DNA of 51,668 bases from Streptacidiphilus anmyonensis. Its GTDB lineage: Bacteria > Actinomycetota > Actinomycetes > Streptomycetales > Streptomycetaceae. The DNA lies in assembly GCF_000787855.1 (NCBI RefSeq), contig NZ_BBPQ01000022.1, positions 1 to 51,668 on the forward strand, in the 5' to 3' direction. Positions 22,977 to 31,481 of the stretch are shown here, piece by piece. The position numbers and the translations under genes were made by a program. The notes under the pieces were generated by a model. It ran no database searches. It had not been told where the DNA came from and saw nothing but the letters and a program-made list of their open reading frames with translations. How positions within the stretch are numbered: position 1 is the first letter of the stretch; each line of letters opens with the position of its first letter.

Positions 22977-23998
22977 TTCTCCAGTCCCTCGTGTCGGCCG
23001 CCGAGCAGCAGGTAGACGTCCTCCAGGCTGGGGGTGGACAGCGAGAAGTCGTCCAGCGCCGCGAACGCGGGGCCGCCGGTCACCTCGGCGACCAGCTCGC
23101 GCGCCTCGTCCGGGTCCGTGCGCACGGTCCAGCGGCGGCCGTTCACGGTGGCGCGGGCGGCCAGCGCGGCGACGGCGGGAAGACCGGTCGGGGCCTCCTC
23201 GCGCCAGACCAGGTCCAGCCGGACGGAGCCGTCGACCATCGCCTTGAGACCGCCGGGGGTGTCGCAGGCGATGATCCTGCCCTCGTCGACGACCGCGACG
23301 CGGTCCAGGACCGTCTCCGCCTCGATGACGTTGTGGGTGACCAGCAGCACGGTCGCGCCGTCCTCGCGGCGTCGCCGGTCGAGCGCGGACCAGACGGCGC
23401 GGCGGGCGACCGGGTCCATGCCCGTCGTGGGCTCGTCCAGGACCAGCAGCGGACGCGGGCCGGCCAGGGCGGCGCCGAAACAGGCGAGGCGGCGCTGGCC
23501 GCCGGAGAGCTTGGCCAGCGGGCGCGCGGCGATCGGTCCGAGCCCCAGCTCGTCGATCACCTCGGCGGTCGCGGCGCGGGCCGCGGCGGTCGGCAGACCG
23601 CGCAGGCGGGCGGTGGTCTCGACGGCGAGACGGACGGTCAGCTCGTCCAGTGCCGTCGACTCCTGGCCGAGGTAGGCGAGGAGGCGGGCGGCCAGGTCCG
23701 GGCGGCGGACGATGTCGTGGCCGAGGATCTCGATGCTGCCGGAGTCGGGCCGCAGCAGCCCGGTCAGCTGGCGGACCAGGGTGGACTTGCCGGCGCCGTT
23801 CGGGCCGAGCAGGCCGAAGACCTCGCCGCGGGCGATCTCCAGCGAGATGCCGTCGTTGGCGCGCACCTGGGTGGCCTGGGCGCCTCGGCCGACGTGGTAG
23901 CTCTTGACCACGTCCCGCACCGCGCAGCACACGGCGGTCGCGGGCGTGGCCCTCGCCGCCTGCGGTTCTGCCGCCACCGTGTTCACGTGCTCCCTCAC
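22973..23998 (-). CDS. ABC transporter ATP-binding protein (DrrA-like)
   Basis: 341 aa. Walker A GLLGPNGAGKSTL, signature LSGGQRRLACFGAALAGPRPLLVLDEPTTGMDP with Walker B, and the VTHNVIEAE H-loop are all intact. A C-terminal domain of about 100 residues with GLKAMVDGSVRLDLVW and the LEDVYLLLGG ending is the ABC-2 exporter type (DUF4162-like). It energises the permease encoded directly after it. GTG 23998 is assumed; GTG 23986 is nearer to a GAGGGAG site and may be the true start, giving four fewer residues. Confidence 0.9.
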   Translation of the reverse strand: MREHVNTVAAEPQAARATPATAVCCAVRDVVKSYHVGRGAQATQVRANDGISLEIARGEVFGLLGPNGAGKSTLVRQLTGLLRPDSGSIEILGHDIVRRPDLAARLLAYLGQESTALDELTVRLAVETTARLRGLPTAAARAATAEVIDELGLGPIAARPLAKLSGGQRRLACFGAALAGPRPLLVLDEPTTGMDPVARRAVWSALDRRRREDGATVLLVTHNVIEAETVLDRVAVVDEGRIIACDTPGGLKAMVDGSVRLDLVWREEAPTGLPAVAALAARATVNGRRWTVRTDPDEARELVAEVTGGPAFAALDDFSLSTPSLEDVYLLLGGRHEGLEK

Positions 23999-24136
23999 CG
24001 TCCGGGCACGCTGGGGGAGACCCGGACCGCGTAGAGCCTACGCCGCCCGCGGGGGCCGATGTCGCCGGGGGCGGACGGGACGCACTCGGCTTCGGGGACA
24101 ATGGGTGCGGTCGACGCTCGATCGAGGATGAGGAAG

Positions 24137-24895
24137 ATGCGCAGACGCTCCGTGCTCCTGCTGGCCTTCGTGGTGCTCGCGGTGGGCGGCATCGTCCTGC
24201 CCTCGATCGGCGAGCAGCAGTCCAGCGGTTCCACCCGGATCACCCACGTGGTGGTGAACGGCGGCAAGCCCGTGGTGCTGTGGGGCAAGGAGGGGGCGAC
24301 GGTCAGCTTCGCCATCACCGCCGAGGACAAGTCGGGCATCAAGTCGGTCGACAAGATCGGCGTCTGGGGCAGCAACTACGGCGTGCTGCGTCCGACCGCC
24401 GCGTCCTGCGTCGCGAAGAACAGGACGGTCTCGGTCTGCACCGGCTCGTTCACCGTGAACCTGGCCGACCACGACGTCTACGACAACATGGCCGGCCGGT
24501 GGTACGTGCAGGCCACGGCGACCGCCAACGACGGGGACCGCTTCGAGTCCGACACGGCCGGCAAGTTCTTCATCAAGAAGGCCGGCTACGCGACCCTCAC
24601 CGGCACCCAGCCCACCGCCTCTCCGGGCACGCTGCTGGACATCGAGGGCCAGCTGATGCAGCCCAACTGGAAGACCTGGCTGTGGGTGTGGAACCCGTAC
24701 CAGCCGGTGCAACTGCGCTTCAAGGCGGCGGGCGGCTCGGCGTGGAGGATAGTCGCCCGTACCAAGACCGACTCGCACGGTTACATGCGCGCCGAGACCA
24801 AGGCCACCACGACGGGCACCTACGCCTGGTACTTCGCGGGCAAGGACTGGTCGGTGCCGGTGACCAGCGCCGCCGCGCAGGTCAGCGTCGGCTGA
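24137..24895 (+). CDS. Secreted or membrane-anchored protein of unknown function
   Basis: 252 aa. A basic N-terminus and one hydrophobic segment (RRRSVLLLAFVVLAVGGIVLP, split here: RRRSVLLLAF and VVLAVGGIVLP) form a signal peptide or anchor. The rest is Ser/Thr/Trp-rich beta-type sequence. Residues about 45-150 (AEDKSGIKSVDKIGVWGS, AASCVAKNRTVSVCTGSFTV, GRWYVQATATANDGD) recall the DUF5707 family of streptomycetes as I remember it, with two cysteines positioned to pair; the C-terminal ~85 residues look like a second Ig-like domain (YQPVQLRFKAAGGSAWRIV ... TTTGTYAWYFAG). Function unknown. ATG 24137 follows GAGGA by 8 nt; ATG 24128 is an alternative. Its last 14 nt overlap the convergent ybaK-like gene. 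Confidence 0.7.
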   Translation: MRRRSVLLLAFVVLAVGGIVLPSIGEQQSSGSTRITHVVVNGGKPVVLWGKEGATVSFAITAEDKSGIKSVDKIGVWGSNYGVLRPTAASCVAKNRTVSVCTGSFTVNLADHDVYDNMAGRWYVQATATANDGDRFESDTAGKFFIKKAGYATLTGTQPTASPGTLLDIEGQLMQPNWKTWLWVWNPYQPVQLRFKAAGGSAWRIVARTKTDSHGYMRAETKATTTGTYAWYFAGKDWSVPVTSAAAQVSVG

Positions 24896-25376
24896 TCGGC
24901 GCGACGACGGCCCCGGTCAGCGTCGCCAGGTCGCCCGGGGCGAGCTCCACCTCCAGGCCGCGGCGTCCGGCCGAGACGAAGACGGTCGGGTGCTCCAGCG
25001 CCGACGCGTCCAGCACGGTCGGCAGCGCCCTGCGCTGGCCGAGCGGGGAGATGCCGCCGCGCACGTAGCCGCTGCTGCGCTCGGCGGCGGCCGGATCGGC
25101 CATCGCGGCCCGCTTGCCGTGCAGGGCGGCGGCCAGCGCCTTGAGGTCCAGCTGCCCCGCGACCGGCACGACGCCGACCACGAGCGCGCCGTCGACGTCG
25201 GCCACCAGCGTCTTGAACACCCGCTCCGGCGCGACGCCCATCGCCTGCACCGCCTCGCCGCCGTACGACTCGGCCGCCGGGTCGTGCACGTAGTCGTGCA
25301 CGCGGAAGCCGACTCCGGCCTTCTCCAGGGCGACGGTCGCGGGCGTGCCCTGCCCGCCCTTGCTCTTCTTCGCCAC
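24882..25376 (-). CDS. ybaK: YbaK/EbsC family Cys-tRNA(Pro) deacylase
   Basis: 164 aa. The single trans-editing domain has TPATVALEKAGVGFRVHDYVHDP, the essential lysine region GVAPERVFKTLVADVDGALVVGVVPV, and YVRGGISPLGQRRALPTVLD with the conserved GGxSP-G loop. YbaK hydrolyses cysteine mischarged onto tRNA-Pro. The ATG is well placed at the N-terminal basic MAKKSKGG, as usual for actinomycete members. It lies upstream of nothing coupled; an 81-nt spacer containing a MITE-like fragment separates it from the Lon-N-domain gene. Confidence 0.92.
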   Translation of the reverse strand: MAKKSKGGQGTPATVALEKAGVGFRVHDYVHDPAAESYGGEAVQAMGVAPERVFKTLVADVDGALVVGVVPVAGQLDLKALAAALHGKRAAMADPAAAERSSGYVRGGISPLGQRRALPTVLDASALEHPTVFVSAGRRGLEVELAPGDLATLTGAVVAPISRR

Positions 25377-25391
25377 CTGCGCTGCACTCCT

Positions 25392-25475
25392 GTTCGGGCT
25401 GAGGGCTGGGCCTGGCCGGCGCCGCGGCTCGCCGGGCCAAGGTTGGCGGGCGCGGCACTAGTTCGGGCTGAAGGC
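25392..25475. repeat. 15-nt imperfect direct repeat flanking an inserted segment
   Basis: GTTCGGGCTGAGGGC at 25392-25406 and GTTCGGGCTGAAGGC at 25461-25475 differ at one base and are 69 nt apart. The right copy is the coding end of the Lon-N-domain gene; the left copy lies in the spacer. Between them sits the MITE-like end sequence, so this may mark an insertion or local duplication. Confidence 0.65.
25420..25461 (+). mobile_element. Partial MITE-like element (right end only)
   Basis: These 42 nt match the right end of the complete element at 37153-37194 at 39 of 42 positions and end in the same GGCGCGGCACTAG. No matching left inverted repeat is visible. The terminal CTA supplies the stop codon (TAG on the minus strand, 25460-25458) of the Lon-N-domain gene. 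Confidence 0.7.
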
Positions 25476-26168
25476 CTGCCGGGTGAGCTCCACCGCCGGG
25501 AGGGAGGGGAGCTTGGCGAGGACCGACGCCTCGCGCCTGAGCAGGCGGAGCTCCGCGCGCAGCCGGTCGCTGGCCGAGCCGGCGGCGAGGAGACGCTGCT
25601 TGTCGCTGGTGTCCAGCACGGACGCCGCGGCCACGAGGTAGGACAGGATGTTCGGATCGTCCGGCAGCTCCCGCTCGCCCGCGACGGTGCTCTCCTGCGC
25701 GCCGGCCAGGCGCTTGCGGTAGGTGCGGAAGACCCGCTCCACCCCGGCGGCCAGGACCTTCGCCTCGGGACCGGTCTCCTCGGGGACGTCCTCGACCTCG
25801 GCGGTCAGATAGGGGCCGGTCGCGTCGATGGACAGGATGCGGAAACGCGTCGTGCCGGTCGCGATCAGCTCGTAGCGGCCGTCGCGGTGCGACTGGAGCT
25901 GGGCGATCTCGGCGACGCAGCCGATCTCGAACAGCGCCCGGTGCGGGTCGGGGCCTAGGCCGGCCAGCGCCGGGGAGTCGGCGTCGACCCCCGTGGGCGC
26001 GACCTCGCGGCCGTCGCGGATCGCGACGACGCCGAAGCGGTGCGGCTCCGGCTGCGCGGTCAGGTCGGCCATCAGCCGACGGTAGCGCTCCTCGAACACG
26101 TGGAGGGGAAGCACCAGCCCCGGATAGAGCACCGAGCCCAGCGGGAAGAGGGGGAGCCGTTCCGTCAC
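25458..26168 (-). CDS. LON peptidase N-terminal (substrate-binding) domain protein
   Basis: 236 aa. It consists only of the Lon substrate-binding domain: LPLFPLGSVLYPGLVLPLHVFEERYRRLM (about 4-32, split as LPLFPLGSVLYPGLVLPL and HVFEERYRRLM), FGVVAIRDG, GCVAEIAQLQSHRDGRYELIATGTTRFRI and a helical tail. No ATPase or protease domain follows. Function of stand-alone forms is unknown. GTG 26168 (MTERLPLFPL) matches the family start better than TTG 26177. The stop codon is contributed by a MITE-like end, so the C-terminus (VELTRQAFSPN) may differ from the ancestral one. Confidence 0.88.
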   Translation of the reverse strand: MTERLPLFPLGSVLYPGLVLPLHVFEERYRRLMADLTAQPEPHRFGVVAIRDGREVAPTGVDADSPALAGLGPDPHRALFEIGCVAEIAQLQSHRDGRYELIATGTTRFRILSIDATGPYLTAEVEDVPEETGPEAKVLAAGVERVFRTYRKRLAGAQESTVAGERELPDDPNILSYLVAAASVLDTSDKQRLLAAGSASDRLRAELRLLRREASVLAKLPSLPAVELTRQAFSPN

Positions 26169-26177
26169 AGTGCGCAA

Positions 26178-26423
26178 GCGTAAGGGCTACCGGCGGGTCG
26201 CTGTGCCGGGGTTTCGGAGCGGGGTCCCGGTACCCGTACCGGGTCGCGCTCGGGGCAGCTCGCCGGTACGGGCGTCCGGATGTCTCCGGCTCGGGGACCG
26301 GAGACCTGATCCACGCTGCCCCCACCGCCGGGTGCCGGCGAGTCCGGCGCGGCCGAACGTGTCGTCGGTCACTTCGGGGCGTGCTGCGGGCCGCCACGGG
26401 CCGCTCCGGACCGCCGACGTCAC
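26178..26423. other. Non-coding stretch upstream of the his operon
   Basis: No credible coding sequence in either strand. It holds two hairpin-forming repeats: CCCGGTAC-CC-GTACCGGG near 26226-26243, and GTCTCCGG (26282-26289), CTCGGGGA loop, CCGGAGAC (26298-26305). The latter might end leftward or read-through transcripts, but it lacks a T-run. Confidence 0.5.
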
Positions 26424-26491
26424 CGCGTGTCTCAACACGCGTATCAGAGAGTGATATGCAACGGCAGTCTTTTCCCACGCCTCACTAGACT
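26424..26491 (+). promoter_or_regulatory. his operon promoter with two inverted repeats
   Basis: CGCGTGT-CTCA-ACACGCG (26424-26441) is a perfect 7-bp dyad, immediately followed by TATCA-GAGAG-TGATA (26442-26456). A TAGACT -10 hexamer occupies 26486-26491, 7 nt before the hisD GTG at 26499, so transcription would begin at or next to the start codon (leaderless). The -35 region (GGCAGT at 26463-26468, 17-nt spacer) is weak, compatible with activator or repressor control through the dyads. This is inferred from sequence only. Confidence 0.55.
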
Positions 26492-26498
26492 TGACAGC

Positions 26499-27806
26499 GT
26501 GATTTCTCGAATCGACCTCCGCAGCTCCACCGAGGACCCGCGCGCCGTGCTGCCGCGCGCCGAGCTCGATGTCGAGGCCGCCCTGGAGAAGGTGCGGCCC
26601 ATCTGCGAGGACGTCCATCATCGCGGCGTCGAGGCGCTGATCGAGATCACGGAGCGCTTCGACGGGGTTCGACTGACCGACATCCGCGTCCCCAAGGCGA
26701 CGATCACAGCCGCGCTGGAGACGCTCGACCCCGCCGTCCGGGCCGCGCTGGAGGAGTCGATCCGCCGCGCCCGCCTGGTGCACCGCGAGCAGCGCCGCAC
26801 CGACCACACCACGCAGGTCGTCCCCGGCGGGACGGTCACCGAGCGCTGGGTGCCGGTCGAGCGCGTCGGCCTGTACGTGCCGGGCGGCCTGGCCGTCTAC
26901 CCCTCCTCGGTCGTGATGAACGTCGTCCCGGCGCAGGAGGCCGGGGTCAGGTCCCTCGCCGTGACCTCGCCGCCGCAAAAAGAGTTCGGGGGGCTCCCGC
27001 ACCCGACGATCCTGGCGGCGTGCGCGCTGCTCGGCGTCGACGAGGTGTACGCCGTCGGCGGCGCCCAGGCCGTGGCGATGTTCGCCTACGGCGCCGGGGA
27101 GTGCCGTCCGGTCAACCTGGTCACCGGCCCCGGCAACATCTGGGTGGCCGCGGCCAAGCGGCTGCTCAAGGGCCGGATCGGCATCGACGCCGAGGCCGGG
27201 CCGACGGAGATCGCGATCCTCGCGGACGCCACCGCCGACCCGCGGCACGTCGCCGCCGACATGATCAGCCAGGCCGAGCACGACCCGATGGCCGCCGCCG
27301 TCCTGGTCACCGACTCGGTCGAACTGGCCGAGGCCGTCGAGGCCGAACTGCCCCAGCAGGTCGAGGCGACCAAGCACAGCGAGCGGATCGCGACCGCGCT
27401 GGCCGGCCCGCAGTCCGGCATCGTGCTCGTGCGCGACCTGGAGCAGGGCCTGGAGATCGTCAACGCCTACGCGGCCGAGCACCTGGAGATCCAGACCGCC
27501 GACGCCGAGGCGGTCGCCGCACGTGTGGTCAACGCGGGCGCGGTCTTCGTGGGCCCGTTCGCGCCGGTCTCGCTCGGCGACTACGCGGCCGGGTCCAACC
27601 ACGTCCTGCCCACCGGCGGCTGCGCCTGCCACTCCTCGGGGCTCTCCGTCCAGTCCTTCCTGCGCGGCATCCATGTGGTCAGCTACGACCGCGACGCCCT
27701 GGCCGAGGTGGCCGGGCACGTGGTCACGCTGGCCAACGCGGAGGACCTGCCGGGCCACGGTGACGCGATTCGTGCCCGCTTCGACTGGAGTGTGCCCAAC
27801 CAGTGA
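26499..27806 (+). CDS. hisD: Histidinol dehydrogenase
   Basis: 435 aa; oxidises L-histidinol to histidine in two NAD-dependent steps, the last reactions of the pathway. Landmarks: [27 protein letters not shown], the [20 protein letters not shown] region, [26 protein letters not shown] and ISQAEHDP with catalytic Glu-His. [18 protein letters not shown] follows near the end. Start GTG 26499 (ISRIDLRSS) matches family alignments; no ribosome site is present because the -10 is only 7 nt away. It is the first gene of the his operon and overlaps hisC by 4 nt. Confidence 0.97.
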   Translation: MISRIDLRSSTEDPRAVLPRAELDVEAALEKVRPICEDVHHRGVEALIEITERFDGVRLTDIRVPKATITAALETLDPAVRAALEESIRRARLVHREQRRTDHTTQVVPGGTVTERWVPVERVGLYVPGGLAVYPSSVVMNVVPAQEAGVRSLAVTSPPQKEFGGLPHPTILAACALLGVDEVYAVGGAQAVAMFAYGAGECRPVNLVTGPGNIWVAAAKRLLKGRIGIDAEAGPTEIAILADATADPRHVAADMISQAEHDPMAAAVLVTDSVELAEAVEAELPQQVEATKHSERIATALAGPQSGIVLVRDLEQGLEIVNAYAAEHLEIQTADAEAVAARVVNAGAVFVGPFAPVSLGDYAAGSNHVLPTGGCACHSSGLSVQSFLRGIHVVSYDRDALAEVAGHVVTLANAEDLPGHGDAIRARFDWSVPNQ

Positions 27807-28915
27807 GTGACATCACCAACATCGACGACCTGCCCATCCGCGACGAGCTCAAGGGCAAGTCCCCTTACGGCGCGCCGCAGCTGCACGTGCCGGTGCTGCT
27901 GAACACCAACGAGAACCCGTACTCCTTGCCCGAGGACCTCGTCGCCCGTATCGCCGAGCGCGTTGCGGACGCCGCGCGGGACCTCAACCGGTACCCGGAC
28001 CGTGACGCGGTCGAGCTGCGCACGCAGCTGGCTGCGTACCTGTCCGCGTCCACCGGGCACGCGGTGACGAAGGGTCAGGTCTGGGCCGCCAACGGCTCGA
28101 ACGAGATCATCCAGCAGCTGATGCAGACCTTCGGCGGCTCCGGGCGCACCGCGCTCGGCTTCTCGCCGACGTACCAGATGCACGACCTGATCTCGCGGGG
28201 CACCGGCACCCGCTGGATCGAGGGCCCGCGCCGCGAGGACTTCACCATCGACGTGGAGGCCGCCGAGGCCGCGCTGCAGGCCGAGCGCCCGGACGTGCTG
28301 TTCGTCTGCTCGCCCAACAACCCGACCGGCACGGCCGTGGAGCGCGAGACGGTGATCCGCCTCTACGACGCGGCCCAGGCCGTCAAGCCGACGCTGGTCA
28401 TCGTCGACGAGGCGTACGTCGAGTTCTCGCACCGGCCCTCGCTGCTGGAGCTGCTCGACGGCCGCCCGCTGCTGGTGGTCACCCGGACCATGTCCAAGGC
28501 CTTCGGCGCGGCGGGCCTGCGCCTCGGCTACTTCGCCGCCACACCGGCCGTCGTCGACGCGGTGCAGCTGGTCCGGCTGCCGTACCACCTCTCCACGGTG
28601 ACCCAGGCGACGGCCCTGGCCGCGCTGGAGTTCACCGACGTCCTGCTCGGCTACGTCGACAAGCTCAAGGCCGAGCGCGACCGCATCGTCACCGAACTGC
28701 GCGCGATGGGCCTGGAGGTCACCGACTCCGACGCCAACTTCGTGCAGTTCGGCCGCTTCGAGGACACCCACGCGATCTGGCAGGCGATCCTGGCCCAGGG
28801 CGTGCTGGTGCGCGACAACGGCGTGCCCGGACGGCTCCGGGTCACCGCGGGCACCCCCGCCGAGAACGACGCCTTCCTCGACGCCGTCCGCACTGTCCTC
28901 AAGGAGAACCGCTAA
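27803..28915 (+). CDS. hisC: Histidinol-phosphate aminotransferase
   Basis: 370 aa PLP enzyme (fold type I, class II aminotransferase) converting imidazole acetol phosphate to histidinol phosphate. [11 protein letters not shown], the [10 protein letters not shown] stretch, [22 protein letters not shown], and the PLP lysine in [18 protein letters not shown] are all present. The C-terminal [24 protein letters not shown] is typical. GTG start overlaps the hisD stop (GTGA, 27803-27806), and the stop is directly followed by the hisB ATG. Confidence 0.97.
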   Translation: MSDITNIDDLPIRDELKGKSPYGAPQLHVPVLLNTNENPYSLPEDLVARIAERVADAARDLNRYPDRDAVELRTQLAAYLSASTGHAVTKGQVWAANGSNEIIQQLMQTFGGSGRTALGFSPTYQMHDLISRGTGTRWIEGPRREDFTIDVEAAEAALQAERPDVLFVCSPNNPTGTAVERETVIRLYDAAQAVKPTLVIVDEAYVEFSHRPSLLELLDGRPLLVVTRTMSKAFGAAGLRLGYFAATPAVVDAVQLVRLPYHLSTVTQATALAALEFTDVLLGYVDKLKAERDRIVTELRAMGLEVTDSDANFVQFGRFEDTHAIWQAILAQGVLVRDNGVPGRLRVTAGTPAENDAFLDAVRTVLKENR

Positions 28916-29524
28916 ATGTCCCGCAGCGACCAGCACCGTGTGGGCCGCGTCGAGCGCACCACCAAGGAGACCTCCGTCAAGGTCGAGATAGACCTGGACG
29001 GCACCGGCAGGACCGACATCTCCACCGGCGTCGGCTTCTACGACCACATGCTCGACCAGCTCGGCCGCCACGGCTTCTTCGACCTCACCGTCAAGACCGA
29101 CGGCGACCTGCACATCGACACCCACCACACCATCGAGGACACCTCCCTCGCGCTCGGCGCCGCCTTCCGGCAGGCGCTGGGCGACAAGGTGGGCATCCGC
29201 CGCTTCGCCGACGCCTCCGTCCCGCTGGACGAGTCGCTGGCGCAGGTGACCGTGGACCTCTCCGGCCGCCCCTACCTGGTGCACACCGAGCCCGCGGGCA
29301 TGGCGCCGATGATCGGCTCCTACGACACCACGATGACGCGGCACATCCTGGAGTCCTTCGTGGCCCAGGCGCAGGTCGCCCTCCACGTCCACGTACCGTA
29401 TGGACGTAACGCCCACCACATCGTCGAGGCCCAGTTCAAGGCGCTCGCGCGCGCTCTGCGCTACGCCAGCGAGCTGGACCCCCGCGCGGCGGGCATCATC
29501 CCGTCGACCAAGGGCGCACTGTGA
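28916..29524 (+). CDS. hisB: Imidazoleglycerol-phosphate dehydratase
   Basis: 202 aa, the monofunctional form (no HisN phosphatase domain). Mn-binding motifs [24 protein letters not shown] and the repeat [39 protein letters not shown] (histidine clusters DHML, HHTIED, HHIVEA) are intact. It dehydrates IGP to imidazole acetol phosphate. ATG 28916 abuts the hisC TAA with no gap. Its stop overlaps the start of a 50-codon gene. Confidence 0.97.
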   Translation: MSRSDQHRVGRVERTTKETSVKVEIDLDGTGRTDISTGVGFYDHMLDQLGRHGFFDLTVKTDGDLHIDTHHTIEDTSLALGAAFRQALGDKVGIRRFADASVPLDESLAQVTVDLSGRPYLVHTEPAGMAPMIGSYDTTMTRHILESFVAQAQVALHVHVPYGRNAHHIVEAQFKALARALRYASELDPRAAGIIPSTKGAL

Positions 29525-29673
29525 GCGGCACCTCGTTTGTTCTGATCTTCCTCGGCCTGTTCCTCGGCGGCGGCGCGTACTCCTTCTGGAAGCAGAAGCT
29601 GCCCAAGGGCGTCATCGTGCTGCTCGCGATCTGCTCCGTGATGAGCCTGGCCGCAGGCCTCCTGCGCATCTGA
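29521..29673 (+). CDS. 50-aa membrane microprotein inside the his operon
   Basis: GTG 29521 overlaps the hisB stop in GTGA, the same coupling used elsewhere in this operon. It encodes 50 residues ending ...LAAGLLRI, with two hydrophobic segments ([18 protein letters not shown] and [19 protein letters not shown]) separated by a basic turn WKQKLPKG, so a two-helix hairpin in the membrane is likely. It ends 20 nt before hisH, and no other frame explains this 170-nt gap. My recollection is that streptomycete his operons carry a small ORF here, but I know of no function. Confidence 0.8.
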   Translation: MSGTSFVLIFLGLFLGGGAYSFWKQKLPKGVIVLLAICSVMSLAAGLLRI

Positions 29674-29693
29674 CCCGGAAGGGACGTACGTAC

Positions 29694-30329
29694 ATGACCG
29701 CCAAGAGCGTGGTCGTCCTCGACTACGGCTCCGGCAACGTCCGCTCCGCGCAGCGCGCCCTCGAGCGCGTCGGCGCGGACGCCGTGATCAGCTCCGACTT
29801 CACCGAGGCGCTGAACGCCGACGGGCTGCTCGTGCCCGGCGTGGGCGCGTTCGCCGCCTGCATGGAGGGCCTGCAGGCCGTCAAGGGCGACCGGCTGATC
29901 GGCCGCCGTCTGGCCGGCGGCCGCCCGGTGCTGGGGATCTGCGTCGGCATGCAGATCCTCTTCGCCCGCGGCGTCGAGCACGGCATCGAGACCGAGGGCT
30001 GCGACGAGTGGCCCGGCACGGTCGAGCCGCTGCGCGCGCCCGTCGTGCCGCACATGGGCTGGAACACCGTCGAGGCGGCCGAGGGCTCGGTGCTCTTCGC
30101 CGGTCTGCCCGAGGACGCCCGCTACTACTTCGTGCACTCCTACGGCGTCCGCCACTGGGAGATGGACCCGATCGAGCAGCTGCGCCCGCCCAAGGTGACC
30201 TGGGCCGAGCACGGCGAGCCGTTCGTCGCCGCGGTGGAGAACGGCCCGCTCTCCGCCACGCAGTTCCACCCCGAGAAGTCCGGCGACGCCGGCGCCGCCC
30301 TCCTCAAGAACTGGATCGACACGCTGTGA
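29694..30329 (+). CDS. hisH: Imidazole glycerol phosphate synthase, glutamine amidotransferase subunit
   Basis: 211 aa class I amidotransferase. It hydrolyses glutamine and channels ammonia to HisF. The nucleophile C83 lies in [16 protein letters not shown]; the catalytic His-x-Glu is in [13 protein letters not shown] near the C-terminus. The N-terminal [18 protein letters not shown] is typical. ATG 29694 sits after GAAGGGACG (29678-29686) and is chosen over in-frame codons further upstream that lie inside hisB. It overlaps priA by 4 nt. Confidence 0.97.
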   Translation: MTAKSVVVLDYGSGNVRSAQRALERVGADAVISSDFTEALNADGLLVPGVGAFAACMEGLQAVKGDRLIGRRLAGGRPVLGICVGMQILFARGVEHGIETEGCDEWPGTVEPLRAPVVPHMGWNTVEAAEGSVLFAGLPEDARYYFVHSYGVRHWEMDPIEQLRPPKVTWAEHGEPFVAAVENGPLSATQFHPEKSGDAGAALLKNWIDTL

Positions 30330-31057
30330 GCGACACCTCCAAGCTTGTTCTCCTTCCCGCCGTCGACGTCCGCGACGGCCAGGCCGTGCGCCTGGTCAAG
30401 GGCGCGTCCGGCTCGGAGACCTCCTACGGCGAGCCGCTGGCGGCCGCCCTGGCCTGGCAGAACGCGGGCGCGGAGTGGATCCACCTGGTCGACCTCGACG
30501 CCGCCTTCGGCACCGGCGACAACCGTGAGCTGCTCGCGGAGGTCACCGGGCGACTGGACGTCAAGGTCGAGCTCTCCGGCGGCATCCGCGACGACGCCTC
30601 GCTGCGCGCCGCGCTCGCCACCGGCTGCGCCCGCGTCAACCTCGGCACGGCGGCGCTGGAGTCCCCGGAGTGGGTGGCCAAGGTCATCGCCGAGTACGGC
30701 GACCGGATCGCGGTGGGCCTGGACGTGGTCGGCACCACGCTGCGCGGCCGTGGCTGGACCAGCGAGGGCGGCGACCTGTACGAGGCGCTGGCGCGTCTCG
30801 ACGCCGAGGGCTGCGCCCGCTACGTCGTCACCGACGTGGACAAGGACGGCACGCTGACCGGCCCCAACCTCCAGCTGCTGCGCAACGTCTGCGCCGCCAC
30901 CGACCGGGCCGTCGTCGCCTCCGGCGGCGTGTCCTCGCTTCAGGACCTGCGTGACATCGCGACGCTGGTGCCCGAAGGTGTGGAGGGGGCCATCGTGGGC
31001 AAGGCCCTCTACGCGCAGGCGTTCACGCTCGAAGAGGCTCTCGCAGCAGTGTCCTGA
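30326..31057 (+). CDS. priA: PriA: bifunctional ProFAR isomerase / phosphoribosylanthranilate isomerase
   Basis: 243 aa (beta/alpha)8 barrel. [18 protein letters not shown] holds the N-terminal catalytic Asp (D14), and [20 protein letters not shown] the second Asp near residue 170. Two phosphate-binding motifs are [16 protein letters not shown] and [13 protein letters not shown]. In actinobacteria lacking trpF, this HisA homologue performs both the fourth his step and the third trp step. I see no trpF in the window, and trpC, trpB and trpA lie 14 kb downstream, consistent with the dual role. GTG overlaps the hisH stop. Confidence 0.94.
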   Translation: MSDTSKLVLLPAVDVRDGQAVRLVKGASGSETSYGEPLAAALAWQNAGAEWIHLVDLDAAFGTGDNRELLAEVTGRLDVKVELSGGIRDDASLRAALATGCARVNLGTAALESPEWVAKVIAEYGDRIAVGLDVVGTTLRGRGWTSEGGDLYEALARLDAEGCARYVVTDVDKDGTLTGPNLQLLRNVCAATDRAVVASGGVSSLQDLRDIATLVPEGVEGAIVGKALYAQAFTLEEALAAVS

Positions 31058-31076
31058 CACCGATGGAGGTCGCGGG

Positions 31077-31481
31077 ATGACGCAGGATCGACGGCACGTG
31101 GGCGGTTACTCCCCCTGGGAGGACCAGTACGGTTTCGCACGCGCCGTCGCCATAGGGGACTTCGTCTTCGTCTCCGGCTGCACCGCCTGGGACGACGGCT
31201 CGGTCCGGTTCGAGGGTTCCCCCTACGACCAGACCGTGGCCGCCTTCGGGGTCGCCCTGGACGCGCTCTCCCGCTTCGGCCTCGGCAAGGCGGACGTGGT
31301 CCGCACCCGGCTCTACGTCACCCACGCCCGTGACACCGACGAGGTCGGCCGGGCCCACCGGGACATCCTGGGGGAGGTCCGGCCGGCCTGCACGATGGTC
31401 GTCATCAACGCCCTCGTCGACTCGAGAATGAGCGTCGAGGTCGAGGTCGACGCGTACAAGAAGAATTTGGAGCTTCCCTGA
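31077..31481 (+). CDS. Rid family protein (YjgF/YER057c/UK114) in the his operon
   Basis: 134 aa. The chorismate-mutase-like fold is shown by [56 protein letters not shown] and [11 protein letters not shown]. In RidA the imine-binding arginine follows a conserved Pro-Ala (PAR); here the triplet reads PAC (about residue 106). It therefore probably belongs to the Rid4-7 type, not a RidA 2-aminoacrylate deaminase. ATG 31077 has GGAGG at 31065-31069. It is linked to hisF by a TGATG overlap, so it is translated as part of the histidine operon. Its role there is unknown. Confidence 0.88.
   Translation: MTQDRRHVGGYSPWEDQYGFARAVAIGDFVFVSGCTAWDDGSVRFEGSPYDQTVAAFGVALDALSRFGLGKADVVRTRLYVTHARDTDEVGRAHRDILGEVRPACTMVVINALVDSRMSVEVEVDAYKKNLELP

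Noticed and set aside
21096-23015. 639-codon plus-strand frame across the DUF2567 and ABC permease genes
   Set aside because: Antisense to two well-supported minus-strand genes with correct membrane topology; Arg/Gly-rich with no domain.
26226-26305. Hairpins upstream of the his operon as a riboswitch
   Set aside because: They lie upstream of the inferred start point at 26499, so they would not be in the hisD transcript.
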